Counted from the first letter of the stretch, positions 25,621 to 36,898 are shown. The stretch: 64,000 bases of DNA from Jaapia argillacea MUCL 33604 (GCA_000697665.1 KL197743.1:233439-297438), one strand, 5' to 3'. Numbers and translations are program-made. The notes: generated by a model not told the origin, from the sequence alone.

Positions 25621-27518
25621 TCAGGAAGGGGGGAAAGCCGGTCTCAGCTGTGTTGAACAGCTTTGAGAATATCGTCGTGAGTCATCTACAGGAGATGGCG
25701 ACCTCGAATCTGAGGAACAAGACGACGGAGATGACCACGCTGGTGATGGCGAGCGTGAGGGCGACCTTCCGGTGAACCGTAGATGGGATTGAGTGTATGA
25801 GTGAACGAAAGGCGACCCTGTCGACGAGGCGGGTTTTATTTGGGAGGGATATGGCTGATACCGAAATGCGCAAGACGAGGGGGAAGTCGCAAGAGACGAG
25901 AGACTGGTCTCGCTGTCAGGTCGAGCAACTTCAGTCTCCATCTCACTCTGGTCATCTTCGTCTCTGCCTTCCGATTCGGGATCAGACTCAGAACCCTCAT
26001 CCATCCTATCGGGATTGGGATCATCCAGATTCCTGCCGATACTACCGCCTTCGCCCGCCTCAGGCTCATCAAATGAGATGAGTTCACCATGGACTCGAGG
26101 CGTTCGGCGAGGGGACGTAGGAAGATCGTGAGATTGTGTAGCGGGACTCCCCGTAGTCAAATGATTGCGATAGTGTCTCCTCATGTTCGAGTTGACGTTG
26201 AAGAACCTTCCACAACCAGGCCACTGACATCTAAAGGCTGGGATTGAAAGGGGAAAAAAATTAGAGTCAGGCGACCGATCGACGAGAAAAAGAATTGGGA
26301 CTTACGTTTGACACCGGTGTGAGTAGTTTCGTGAATCCTCAAACTACTGGGCCGATTGAACCGCTTGTGACATATTGAACAAGTATGCCTCCTGCCGTCC
26401 TTCGCAGAGTTTCCTCCACTCTGATTTTGCGTACCAACAACCGCCACCTCGTTTCCAGCACCATTTTCGGGATCACCCTCACTGAACAGCCGCATGCCGG
26501 CGTGACAAGTCGAAGACGAAGCAGAGAGGTCAAATGTGTAAGTGAAACTGGTAGGCGCCGGCTCGTTTACGGACGTCGAAGGTTGAAGAGCGGAGGGGGA
26601 CCCATATCGTGGCGATTCCTTCCGAATTTCATACTCATCAGCAGATAATCTATCTGCTTCTGAACCAGCATCAGCCTCATTGTCGACGGACACAAGCAAC
26701 CGGTATTTCTTTCTCGGAGGCCCGATATCCGGCATGGGCGGTGGTTGTACAGCCACACGAAAGGAGGGTGCCGCCTTGACAATCGCCAAAGATGCATTCT
26801 GGGGCTGACTCGGGTTGGAGGGGCTAGTGCCCGAGGCAGTGCAGTTTGATCCGCTCTGGTGAGGGAGGAGATCCTGAAGATTTGTACTCGTCGCCACATG
26901 TTCGAGAGAAGAGGTCGTAGGATCAGAACGGAGGACGGTGAAGGAATATGCTGGGGCTTTAGGGTGATCTGGGGGAGTAGCGCCGTACTGATCCCGTGGG
27001 TAAGATTGGGGCTGAGGGTAGGAAGGAATGAAGACGCCTGAGGGAAAGGAATCAATTTGGGACGCATGAGTCGCAGGGTACTGCGATCGTGAGTCGGAGA
27101 ATGACTGCGAATCGACTAGCGTCGGCGTACGAGAATCTGAGCGGGGCCGAACCTGTGCAGGAGGCTCTGTTGAGCGCTGAGCAAAGCCTCCGGCTATGTG
27201 TGCGTAATCGGCAGACAACGAAGGACGGTGACCTCGTCGCTCAGGAGGGGGTCTCTCAACGCTTCGTGGGGTGAGTTCGCGAGGGAGCGAGCGGCGCCTC
27301 GGGGGGACTTGTAATGGTCTGACATGGGCGATTGCAGACGGGGCCGCATTTGGTGGAGATCGAAGATATTGCTCTGCCAAGGAAAAAAAGTTGAAAAAGT
27401 CGGACGGTGAGATACGGCAATGAAGCGAATTTCGTTCAGGTTACTCGCCTGGAAATATGTCCCTGATGCTAGGGAGGAAAATCTGCGGGGAATTAGGCGC
27501 GGAATTACGCGAAGACAT
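25621..27518 (-). CDS. C2H2 zinc-finger transcription factor
   Basis: Model complement(join(25621..26237,26306..27373,27449..27518)), 584 aa. Two adjacent C2H2 fingers: HTCSICHKRFNRPSSLRIH with ETTH, and FRCQWPGCGRFFNVNSNMRR followed by HYRNH; the second intron falls in the linker (THTGVK|PFRC), so the finger pair is rebuilt exactly by splicing. The N-terminus (FLPSIRDIFPEQYLRSPP) resembles the PSIxxxFPEHL start of basidiomycete C2H2 regulators. The middle is Pro/Ser-rich and disordered, with a short acidic-basic patch (RKKYRLLVSVDNE). The tail has an acidic block (ESDPESEGRDEDDQSE) and Ser/Pro repeats, typical of activation regions. The first intron needs a GC donor (CCAG|GCGAGT); no GT donor nearby keeps the frame. 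Likely a nuclear DNA-binding regulator; targets cannot be read from the sequence. Confidence 0.88.
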
Positions 27519-27586
27519 CGCACCAGGTACTGGTGCTGAAGGCGAGGGGATGATTTGCTCTACAGGCAGTATATATGGCGAGGGGG

Positions 27587-27595
27587 TATATATAT
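27587..27595 (-). promoter_or_regulatory. TATA-like element of the zinc-finger gene
   Basis: An alternating TATATATA run lies about 70 bases before the start codon at 27518; a second, shorter TATATA lies about 18 bases further upstream. Placement fits a core promoter, but this rests on position and sequence only. Confidence 0.4.
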
Positions 27596-28811
27596 CAATG
27601 ATGGTCGAAATGATATGTCAGAAGTTGGTGAGATCGGAGAGAAGATTACGGTCGTTGGGCAAGATCGTAATGCGCTGAGAAAGCGATGCGGGGATTGACT
27701 GAATACCGGTGTCCTTTTTACGACAGACTTGCGGACCCAGGAGTCAATTTATGTCAGACTGCCCGAGCCTGTGAGAGTCCCAAGTACTGCGAGCTTTGCA
27801 CAGCTGCGGTGAGTGCGAGGTAAGAGGCAGAGAGCAAAGGGCGCTAAGGAGTGAAGAGAGACGCGTATTTATAACGAGAAGAAGTCAGAGCAGCAGACAA
27901 CGCCCGGGCAGGCCGATCTGCGCCCGCATATGAAGTACAGGAGGGGACGAGAGATTCGCACCAAGGACGGACTATCAATAACACTTATTGACACCAGGTC
28001 GAGCGGAAAGGGTCCGAGCAGGCTGACTGGAAAGTGGAGTATATGCACCAGATATGGCCTAGGAAGCACGACGATCCCGCTTTATTTGGGCCCCAGTTTC
28101 CACATGAGGCTGCGTGGATTATTTAGGAATGATTTTACCCTCATTCTGAACAGCCACGACGTCACAAAATCAACGAGTCTGACACGATTTGCGTGGTATC
28201 AAGCCCAAGTATGGAAGTATCTCGTACAATCCCACCAACTACTTTCATTTTTCCCAGGCAATGTCTAACCCTCACGGAGCCACCGAGTGCTCGGGTCTCA
28301 TACGCAGAAAACAATTGACGCTGGAACTTTCCTTGGAGATAAAATGACATGGAAAAAGGAGGAAAGGCGACGCGTAAGGCGGCAAGTCTTCTCGGGAGGA
28401 TCGGGGGGATCAAGCACCGGTGACAACAAAGTCACAATGCCGTTAATGCCCTCCAAGTCGCAGATCGCCATCCCTGGAAAACACGAGCTCCCCTCCGAGG
28501 CCGCACAGCCAAAAACACGGGGATGATCAGCGCAGCAGAGTCGTGGAGTATTTCGTCAAGAAATTATGGAGAAACTCCGACATAGGGAGGATTAACACCC
28601 AGACCTCCCCACGAATGAACGCAGTATTAAACCCTCCGTACCTGTGGGGAACCTGGATCGAGCTCTAAGCAACGTCTGGATAGATAAGGACCTCCAATAT
28701 TCTCGTCGGTATGATGCGGTGTGACCCTGCTGACCACGTTCAGAGGGCGCCGAGCCGAACGTGGATCCGACATAAAAGTCGTGGAGCAGCCTGCAGGCAG
28801 ATGAGTACCGA

Positions 28812-28851
28812 AAGTAAATCAGGGCATGCAGAGGATCGGAAGTAAATCAGG
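28812..28851 (+). repeat. Short direct repeat (two copies of a 12-mer)
   Basis: The 12-mer aagtaaatcagg occurs at 28812-28823 and again at 28840-28851, 28 bases apart, with similar flanks (gtaccga / ggatcgg). Probably a small local duplication. Confidence 0.6.
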
Positions 28852-31006
28852 CAACATGTTGTGGAGTTGTCAAGAAAAGGGATGTCGATCCGGCGTTGGG
28901 ACCGGAATCGCGGCCGGAACTTACCGGATCGGCAAGTCCACTTCCACACCCAGCTTTTGACAACGATAAATGGGAAGCCAGTGCTTCACAATGCTATAAA
29001 TGCTCTCAGAAACACTCTGTAATACCCCCTCCGTGACTGTAGATCCGCGGTCGTCTGAGACACGTACAATGAATGGGGGAACCCGCCCATGTAAAACTAC
29101 ACAGCAAACTGCACAGGTTAATCGACTCACCGCATGCACGTACAACAACGTACAAAAAACAACAAGGCTCTGAGAAACGCAGTGTTCCACTGAGCACACG
29201 CCGTGAATCCCGGTGGTTTTAACTGGTCTTGGCGTGAGGACAAAAATAAGGAGCAACCATCATCCCGTAGATGATCCTGGGATGTCAACAATACACACCG
29301 ATGACCGGATCTCTTCAGACCGCGCGTATCGGCTACCTGGGGAGACAACAAAAAGGCGAGTGGACTGGGAACACAAAAGCAAAGGCTCACTGGCGTTGGG
29401 ACCCGCTGTGGAGTATCATTCCAAGAATATAGAAAGGGTTCTGACAAACAAACCTGCATGACGGAAGGGACAACCCCACACTCGTAACTATATGGGATCG
29501 TTCACATTTGGGACTACCCTGACCTGCGAACGCACTTGACAAGCCCGTGGACCCGCCGGGTGAACGTCATTGCTGGCCGATGGTCACAGGACATCCTAGC
29601 GGAGAGGATTGTGGGTATTCCTTATTCTGAGAAAGGTCAGTGAGCGCCGAGATGAGAATAGACTTGAAAGAGTCTTACCATCCTGGGATCCGGGTATAAT
29701 TTACGGAACGGCCCTGAATGCAAGATGGACGGGTTTGACGATGGGTGATGGTGAGTGAAAGAGTAAGTGATGTTGTCCCTCGAGGACGAATACAAAATGA
29801 GGGTCGCGCCGTGCCAACGCCTGGACCAAGTCGGCCATATCAATCTCAGGCGAAGAGAAAAGTGGGAGTTATCATTCCCGTGCAAAATTTCAATCTGAGA
29901 GTTTCATGTCCCCCATCCAAGATTAACGGCGGTCCGAGATGAATTTTCTCGCCCCTAAAAAACGGGGGGGATCATAGTTTGGTAGCACAGTGTTGATAAA
30001 CACGTACTGCCGGGGAGTGACGTCGCAGTTACGGCAGTCCGTTGCCCTTGCGGATACTCATCAAGGGACGCAGAGGAAGTGACCGGGATTACGCACGCGA
30101 ATGATACCAACTTGTCATCTGGGCATTGAATCAGATGGGAGATTGCCTGAAATTGCGGCGAACAGAGATGTTACGACTGATGGTGGCGCGGTTCAATCCC
30201 TGCCGCGGCTCGGAGCACTGAAGTCGCTGAGATTGACGCTTGGTTGAGTTCGGGCAGCATCTCCTGAGCTCGGTAGCGAAGGCTCGGTGATTGTGAGATC
30301 GTTCCGTTGCAGAGAAGGCCGAGCAGAGAAAGGTCCATGTGAGGGTCGGACACGAAACCTATCGCGATACCGGGTTTCATCTCGGTTTGTGAGAGAATGG
30401 AGAGACTCCGAAGATGGCATCCGCATAATGACCGCAGCCCAGCATGGTCCACAAGGAGACTTTTGAAACTCAAGATCGAGAATGGAATCGAAATTTGAGG
30501 ATATCGGCATAGCGAGACAGCAGGCCATTCTTGGCAGAGAGTCAGGGAAAGACAGATGTTCATCAAGTAATCCAATTAGAGAGCTAAAACACCTATGGGT
30601 TCGTATCTCCGAGACGATTGGAAAGCAGAGCTAAAGGTCCAAGTATCTGTGTCACCAAATCCAGCTAGCTGAAGTATGATACACAGCGAAAGGGGAACGA
30701 GGGCGCAATTCAAGTGGTCTTCGGTATAAATACGGTTCTTCTAGGGCTCTGTGCTGTATCATAAGCGCAGACTGAATGGCGGCGGCGGCCAGGAGATGAG
30801 TGGGTTGTGCTTCTTGTACCAGGATCGAGGATAGGCTCAGAATCACATGGAGGGAAGGCATGGTTAGAGTTGGTACAGCACAGGGCGTTTGTCCAAATTC
30901 CGATGCGGTGGGAGACCCAGATAGATTTCCACAAAAAATCAACAGCATTTGATGCACTGGAAGACATCAACAAGTTCAAGGCGCCAACGCGAAATTCAAT
31001 GTCACA

Positions 31007-31212
31007 TGTGTCCCAAGGAGTGGGTTTTCGTGACAAATGGCCTTCGTTCGTATATTGACTACAGAATATTATACTCCTGTAAATATCGTACAAGCTTGTT
31101 GATGAAGAGAAAGTTTAGACCCTTTACTGAGTTTCTGTCAACTCAGTTCAGGAAGAAGTGTGTCACCACCACTCTGAGACGCCAAACTCAAAGTTGTGTC
31201 CCAAGGAGTGGG
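31007..31212 (+). repeat. Direct repeat of an 18-mer, 188 bases apart
   Basis: The 18-mer tgtgtcccaaggagtggg is identical at 31007-31024 and 31195-31212. Upstream of each copy a weaker match (cgccaa followed by a short A/C-rich run) extends the similarity. It could be a local duplication or the ends of a small non-coding insertion. Confidence 0.6.
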
Positions 31213-31629
31213 GGATCACTGTAAGGTTTCTGGTGGTGAAAGCAACATCGTCACATCGTCACGTCCCCATGACCATCTTTCCACGTGGCAATCGTTCCTG
31301 CGGCACGCCAATGACAATTAAGCTTTGAATGAGTCCTTGACCTGCTCTGCGATGACCGTCGTTTCTGAATCCGAGCCAGATCCCCTCCCATGGCAAGCGA
31401 CTCTCGATCAAAACGGACGATTACCCAGTTCCCCTGGTTCCGCTCTGAGTTAGCATGCAGGTTCGGGTTTGACAATACCAAACTCAGTCGTTTCCAAGCG
31501 TCAATTGGATCACGTATATACAAGTTACAACATCCTCGAACAGACATAACAAACCAAGCAGAGGTGCGAAGAAAAGCCATCGCTTTTACAAGAGTACTGC
31601 ACGGGTATAGTGGTGGGAAATTCGAGACA

Positions 31630-32573
31630 TCATCCGTCCGTACTCCTCCTCTCTTCTCGTGTCTTTATCGCGTTCATCTGCGTCCTGATCCTCGTCGCCG
31701 TCTTGATGGTCTGCCTCAAGGTCTGCTGGTGAACTGGCAGCCAATCGTCAGGGATCCTCTCCTCGGCGAACCACACCCGCAAGTGATCCAAAGGCACCTT
31801 CTCCTCCGGACCTCCGAATATCCCCAAGACCAGCGCCATCTCTCCTCGAGCAATCTCCGCGTGAACTGGATCTATGGGGACGTCATATGTCGCCTCTCTT
31901 CGCACTCTGGCTCTGACAACATCACTGGACGACAACGTCTTGCCGTCAGCCGAATCCTTGAGGAGTTCATCGAAAAGTTCACAGTCGATAACATTCGGTG
32001 CGTACTCCGCATTTCCCACTGGATCGTTGTGAGCGAGAGATGAAATGTGTTCGATTCTGTTGTGGCGGCAAAGATCGTCGAGCGAGATGTCGTCGTATTG
32101 TTTGAGGAGGTAGTAGCCCCCCAGAGTTAGGAATGCTGCGAGAGGGTAGGATAGGTTGTATCCGTGTTGGAGCCCTTTGATTAAATCTTTGTAATTGATT
32201 CCTCTACCGTCCCGAGGACTGAGGAAGGAAGATATCAGAAGGACATTCTACAAGAGATTTGTTAGATGACTCACATAAAACCATGGTTGGCGAGTGTATT
32301 CAATGCAGGGCAAGGCGAGCGGCTATCTGTCGCCTTTCGAGGAACATACGAATGGTCATGGGGACACGTCCGCTCCGACAAACTTACAGCCGAGACGAGA
32401 TGCAGGCGAATAAGTCTACCAAAGCACTTATGTCAGTATCTGACCTCTCGGTACAGTTGAATCACCTACATGGCTCGGCAGTAAGTCGTAATCGTTTCGC
32501 TGACACAGTTATATATAGAGAACCGACTCCAGAACGTCGGGCTCAACCAGACATCAGAGCGTGGCAGAGACAT
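31630..32573 (-). CDS. Haem-thiolate peroxidase (chloroperoxidase/UPO-like) 2
   Basis: Model complement(join(31630..32218,32275..32415,32470..32573)), 277 aa. The haem-ligand signature is SRSPCPALNTLANHGFIPR, followed by NRIEHISS and HAEIARGEMALVLGIFGG, all at the spacing seen in peroxidase 1. Both introns fall at the same codons and phases as in the gene at 18140-19159, so the two are paralogues that arose by gene duplication with introns kept. The N-terminal exon is less hydrophobic than in copy 1 (SPTFWSRFSIYNCVSETIT), and the PHDHSYVPR segment follows a region with little similarity, so the membrane anchor may be weaker. The first donor is GTAGGT. Expected to be a peroxide-dependent oxygenase or halogenase; substrate unknown. 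A 217-codon frame on the opposite strand is a shadow. Confidence 0.83.
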
Positions 32574-32660
32574 GTCGATGGAGTTGAGGGGAATTTGGAG
32601 AGGGATTACTCGGGTGAATGATTGATCTGTCGATATCCGGGGTATAAATACGAATAGAGA

Positions 32661-32690
32661 TGCTCAGAATTGCTCAGAATTTGCTCAGAA
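32661..32690 (-). repeat. Triple ATTCTGAGCA repeat upstream of peroxidase 2
   Basis: Read on the coding strand of the peroxidase gene, ATTCTGAGCA occurs three times in about 30 bases (the unit nearest the far end varies by one base), 88-117 bases before the start codon. Just inside it, at 32642-32650, lies a GTATTTATAC motif shared with the promoter of peroxidase 1. Position suggests a regulatory array, but slippage of a short tandem is equally possible. Confidence 0.45.
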
Positions 32691-33454
32691 CGCCTAGTCT
32701 CGTGTACATGGATTGTCCGAGCTCAAGCGCCCGAGACGATCCATGATATTTTGGGATAGAAGCACTACCTGAGATGGCTAGTTGGCAGGCGGGGACTCGG
32801 TGGTAGGAATGGCCGAAGGGTGTTATCGGTAGCGCGAATCCCAGTTTCCGTGATTCTCGTGTGTAATAGTGGGATGCTCTGCCATGCGTTGTGGAGTTAG
32901 CGCTGTGTGGTCAGTGGCAATCCAATCAACTTGGGGTATATATTTGACAAGGCTTGCGAAGGTTATCGGTGTTATCTAGCTTCCGTTTCACTCACTTGAA
33001 CGGTAATCAGCATGATACATAGGCCATTCCCTCCACGAATCTCGCCTATAAGCAGTGGAATCTTATAAACGGAAATCTCCAATCTTCTGAGCGTTTCAGC
33101 GACATGCTTCAGCCTGATGTCAGTAAAGCAGTGATTAACCTTTGCAGAACCTTGTGAACCTAAAATTGCACCCAGCACTTCTTAATTTACCGCCTGACGA
33201 TCGTCTGGGCTGTGCACATGCGGACTCGGATGGAGGGACTGCCGGAGGGTACACAGGAATAATGTGGCGCTTGTTTTCTGGGCTACAAATAGACAACAAC
33301 AGAACGATGTCCGTGTCCTTAAGTTACCATCGTCAGGATTTTTCAAGAAATATGCCTCTCTATCAAGGACCTTGGAGACCATAGGCAACCTCCCTCCTCG
33401 GATCCCGAGCAAGTTGTTTATGTTGATATCTCTGCCGCGACCGATTTGACTTTA
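32691..33454. other. Intergenic region, nothing recognised
   Basis: Lies upstream of peroxidase 2 and before the decayed F-box copy. No frame of note on either strand. Confidence 0.5.
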
Positions 33455-34200
33455 TGCTCGACGCGTTCGAACCTCAGTTATTCGGAAAACAGCTCCTCAA
33501 GGTCGCAACCCTTTTCCTATGCTCCCTACTATAGGTGGTTAGAACGACAACCCTGGCATCGGATAACCCATCATGTCGAGTCTGTTTCTCATTTCTTGGC
33601 CAGCTCAGTTCGCCCTCTCGCCATCTCTTCCCTCCCGTCATCACATTGCCTCCCAACTGTCGCTACTAGTCGTCATTAACTCTTCCTTCCACTGACCCGA
33701 GCCTTCGTGATATTCGACTGGATCGAGAGCTCACGGCGAGGACCTTATAGGGTTTTATGCGCTCATTTGGCCATCAACTACTGGGTGTACCAGACCTTGA
33801 TGACGACTTCATGAAACCCCAGGCAATCCAGATCTTGTCAACTTTGCGTCATTCAAGTCACTTTCAATCCGTTGGGCTACTCACTTGTTCGATTTCTACC
33901 CAGTACTGTGATCTCGTACGTGGAAACTCTCCGACCCTGGGAGAGTTGGCAGTCAATCACATCATGATCGACGAGGGTGATGTCCTAAGTGGCATGGAGA
34001 GGTACTTGTGCACTACAAAGCCCATCGAGTTACAGCTCTGCAATCCGTGGTGGGCGGGATCACGGAGTTACGGTATACCTTGACAAAATTGCGGGTGTGC
34101 TATTTCCTGACCTGAAGTGGTTCGAGGGCACAGAAGACGTCTGGGGCTCGCCTTGGCATTGCAGGAAGAGAGGGAGGAGACTTGGTACGAGATTTATTGA
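33455..34200 (+). pseudogene. Decayed F-box family A copy
   Basis: Plus-strand pieces align in order with exon 2 of F-box copy 3 (22481-24045): VESVSHFLASSVRPLAIS with its VSHFMSSSVRSLTIS; SLRDIRLDRELTARTL with LREIKLDEYISRKTL; GFMRSFGH with GFMHSFHN; QAIQILSTLRHSSHFQSVGL with ETLHILSTLERLESLSL; and IAGVLFPDLKWFE with IADILGDLFPNLIEYD. The gene is broken: an in-frame TAG stands at 33748, the first block is in another frame from the second, and the C-terminal block (about 34080-34190) is again shifted with much of the middle missing. Exon 1 is not seen. It is a host gene copy that died after duplication. The 600 bases from 34200 to the NmrA-like gene contain nothing recognisable. Confidence 0.7.
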
Positions 34201-34813
34201 GCGTGTCGTTTGGTTTTCTGATATAATCATCTGTTGGTGGGGTTTAAATATCACTCTCTTTCATACAGACGATCGCGATTTTAAGAGTTCAATATGTGTG
34301 GTGGTTTCCAGCTTGAGGAGGATCCGAGGATCCGCCTTCATGGCTCGATTTTCGTGGCTGCGCAAGGAGCGTTTTCCCTCTTGATATGATGTTGAGGACT
34401 GTTGTTGGCAACATCCGCAGCGATCGTCCTGCGGGTTGCCGCTCCTCAATCGTCCCTCATTGTTCCCCTTCCCATATCTCATTATATGTTACCCGTGCCA
34501 TTGCCTTCCAAGCTAGCTATATGTCAGATCAGTTAGACTTGAGTTAGAAACATCCTATGTGGTGGCGAGTACTTAGCGAATTATGGACCCCGGCTCCCGA
34601 CTCCCGACCCGAGGCTCCGCAAACCAAGCTTCGCGTCGGCATATTGTGGCAAAACGACAGACCAATGATCTCATTTCTCAACCATTCCTCCAAGGATGTT
34701 CCGCCACATTCAACCAGACCTACATCGAGTGCTCCAGCTCATTGCAGAGCTCGAAACAGGTCACAATTCTGCCCATATAAACGAGCCTCGATTCCTCGCA
34801 CACGACGAACGTC

Positions 34814-36898
34814 ATGCCCCTCCCTCAATCGCTTTACCTCGGACGCTCAAGATATGTTGTTGCGATAGTTGGTGCCACTGGGGATCTCGGTTGGCAAGAT
34901 TCCTGCTCTTTCAGTTTCCGACTGACCTTGCTTTTTCTTGGATAATAGGTAGCATTGTAGCAGAGACGTTTCTCTCACCTCCATACCGCCCCTTCTTTTC
35001 CCGGGTTGTGTGTCTGACAAGGGACATATCCTCGGCTACTGCCCAGCGCACCACTTCCTTGGGCGCAGAAGTCCACGAGGTCGACATTGGAGGTGATGAA
35101 GGCCAACGCGACTCCTTGAAGAAAGCTTTAACAGAAGTCGACATCGTCATCTCCGCCCTTCCTGGCAAATGCCCGGTGTCAGTCCGTGATGAATTATTCG
35201 ATGTCGCATTAGAAGCTGGTGTTAGGGTATACTTCCCCAGCGAGTTTGGAATGTGAGTTCTACTCCTCCCTTCGTTGTACTCCCCGTAGCTCCTATTCTC
35301 CTGTTCCGTCTGCTCCGCCATTCCTTTCTTCCCGACCCTTCTTTCAGTGTCAGACTCTCCGCTTTCCATCGCACCCTATGTGATCTTTTCACTGAAGTTG
35401 CGAACTCGTTTGACATATACTCGGTCATCTAGTGATCATCGACTCAACGACTTCGCGAACTGGGACCACCCCCTCTGGATTTCCAAACGTGCCCATGCCG
35501 AACGTTGCAGGGAGAAAGCTGGTGACAGAATGAATGTAGTGAGTGTGTATTGTGGTTTGTTCTTGGAAGATAGTATTGGGGTACGTGATTCCATCCTCCC
35601 AGCCCTCCTCGACACCCACTGATGATGCCTGAATACTGCCATAGCCTTGGTGTAAGTTATCCTTGTCTCCATTTTCATGCCAATCTAAAATCTGCTTCGA
35701 TATTGCCATGCGTAGTTGGCTTCGACACGGCGTCCCACCTCTACACGTCGGTCGGGCCTTCTAGCACCTACTTCACTCTTACTTCCAAAGCAGACGTCGC
35801 TAAGTCTCTTGCGGTATTGTCTCTGCTTTCTATGAATTCATTTTCAGGCGCTACATCAGGTATGAATTCTGATTCAGTCGATACAGCCAAATTTGATTTC
35901 CTTCCCCATAACAGGTAATCGAGCGGGAGTGCCTTCAGAAGTAAGAATCGCGGGGGACATTGTCAATTTCGACCTTGTACGATCCATCATCCTCGAAGCG
36001 CAAGGACAAGTCAGGGAGGAAGCTAATCTGGCTACTCACAGTCCATTACGTGAGCGGGCTGATAGCGGGTTCAGGGAAAGAGTAGGAAGTGGGAGGAGCA
36101 GTGAAGGCGGAGGGGATAACCTCACTCGATTCCGAGAACGTGCGAGAAGTATACGTGATGAAGCCAATTCAGCTGTTCGTTCTAGGTCCCATTCCCCGAA
36201 CGCATTCATCTCTCCTGGTCCGAGGACTATCAATGGGTCTCATGACACGAACTCACCTCGTCCACGAACTTTAAGCTCGACATCTCCAAGACCGAGAACA
36301 CTCAGTATCACCACTGCGCCTGGACACACTGAAATAATGATGCGTGAAGTTGACGTAGGGGTGTTTCGTGATGAGGTGAGAGACGCTTCGACTAGCGCCA
36401 ACAGCGCCGGCTTCACTGAGGGAAAGAGGGAGAGTCATGTGTTTGGAGGAGGGGGAGTCGCTCCGTATATTCGGTGAGACCACCTTTGCGACCTTTGTTT
36501 TTCGTCTGTCTGGCTTCTAATATTCACGTTTGTGCAGGCTCCTGATCGGCGAAGGGAAACTGGACTGGCGACTACCTCCTACCTCACCGATATCTAATCG
36601 AGAGACTTTAGCTTCGGCTTTGCTTGCGGACGATGATTCTCCCTTGCTTCATCACCACCATGACTTGGTCTCTTTCCCTTCTGGATCTGATGAACAAGAC
36701 CACCACCTGCACAGTACCGATGTCACCTCCGAGAGGCGATTCTTCGGTAGCGGCGACCACGACCCAGCTTCCAGCACCCGAGCGGCTGGCAATGATAACG
36801 AAGTAGTGAACCCACGCGAGAGTGGATGGCGGTGGAGGACCCTGAGAGAGTACGCCGTAGAAGTTGGTGGGCGGCCGTGGTGCAACCATATCGATTGA
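34814..36898 (+). CDS. NmrA-like NAD(P)-binding protein with low-complexity insert
   Basis: Seven exons: 34814-34889, 34949-35252, 35433-35580, 35645-35651, 35716-35859, 35915-36473, 36538-36898; 532 aa. The Rossmann start is VVAIVGATGDLGSIVAETFL (GxxGxxG dinucleotide motif), then VVCLTRD, VDIVISALPG, YFPSEFGIDHR and NWDHPLW, all typical of NmrA-like/isoflavone-reductase-like proteins. Exon 4 is 7 bases (CCTTGGT) and is needed to give SIGPWFGFDTAS. After VRIAGDIVNFDLVRSIILE a long Arg/Glu/Ser-rich stretch (about residues 255-405, repeats such as RERAxS and RPRTLS) interrupts the fold, which resumes at APYIRLLIGEGKLDW. The tail is rich in His, Asp and Ser. Known members are around 300 aa, so the insert nearly doubles the length. 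Family roles include nitrogen-control redox sensing and reductases; this one cannot be assigned. It is convergent with the P450 317 bases away. Confidence 0.85.

Larger units (their letters stand above)
27596..31629. other. 4 kb gene-poor region with small repeats
   Basis: No gene is supported over the longest gene-free stretch of the window. Two small direct repeats are listed separately. A minus-strand fragment near 30915-30950 reads NAVDFLWKSIW, resembling the PAxDLLW segment of F-box family A exon 1, with leucine-rich-looking pieces further downstream (30430-30500). This may be a very old F-box remnant, but frames are broken and the match is short. A box-B-like ggttcaatccc at 30190 has no tRNA around it. 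Confidence 0.45.

Noticed and set aside
30185-30200. Box-B-like ggttcaatccc suggesting a tRNA
   Set aside because: No box A at the right distance and no acceptor or anticodon stems can be drawn.
31390-32043. 217-codon plus-strand frame opposite peroxidase 2
   Set aside because: It lies antisense to a well-supported exon with haem-peroxidase motifs and has no features of its own; shadow frame.
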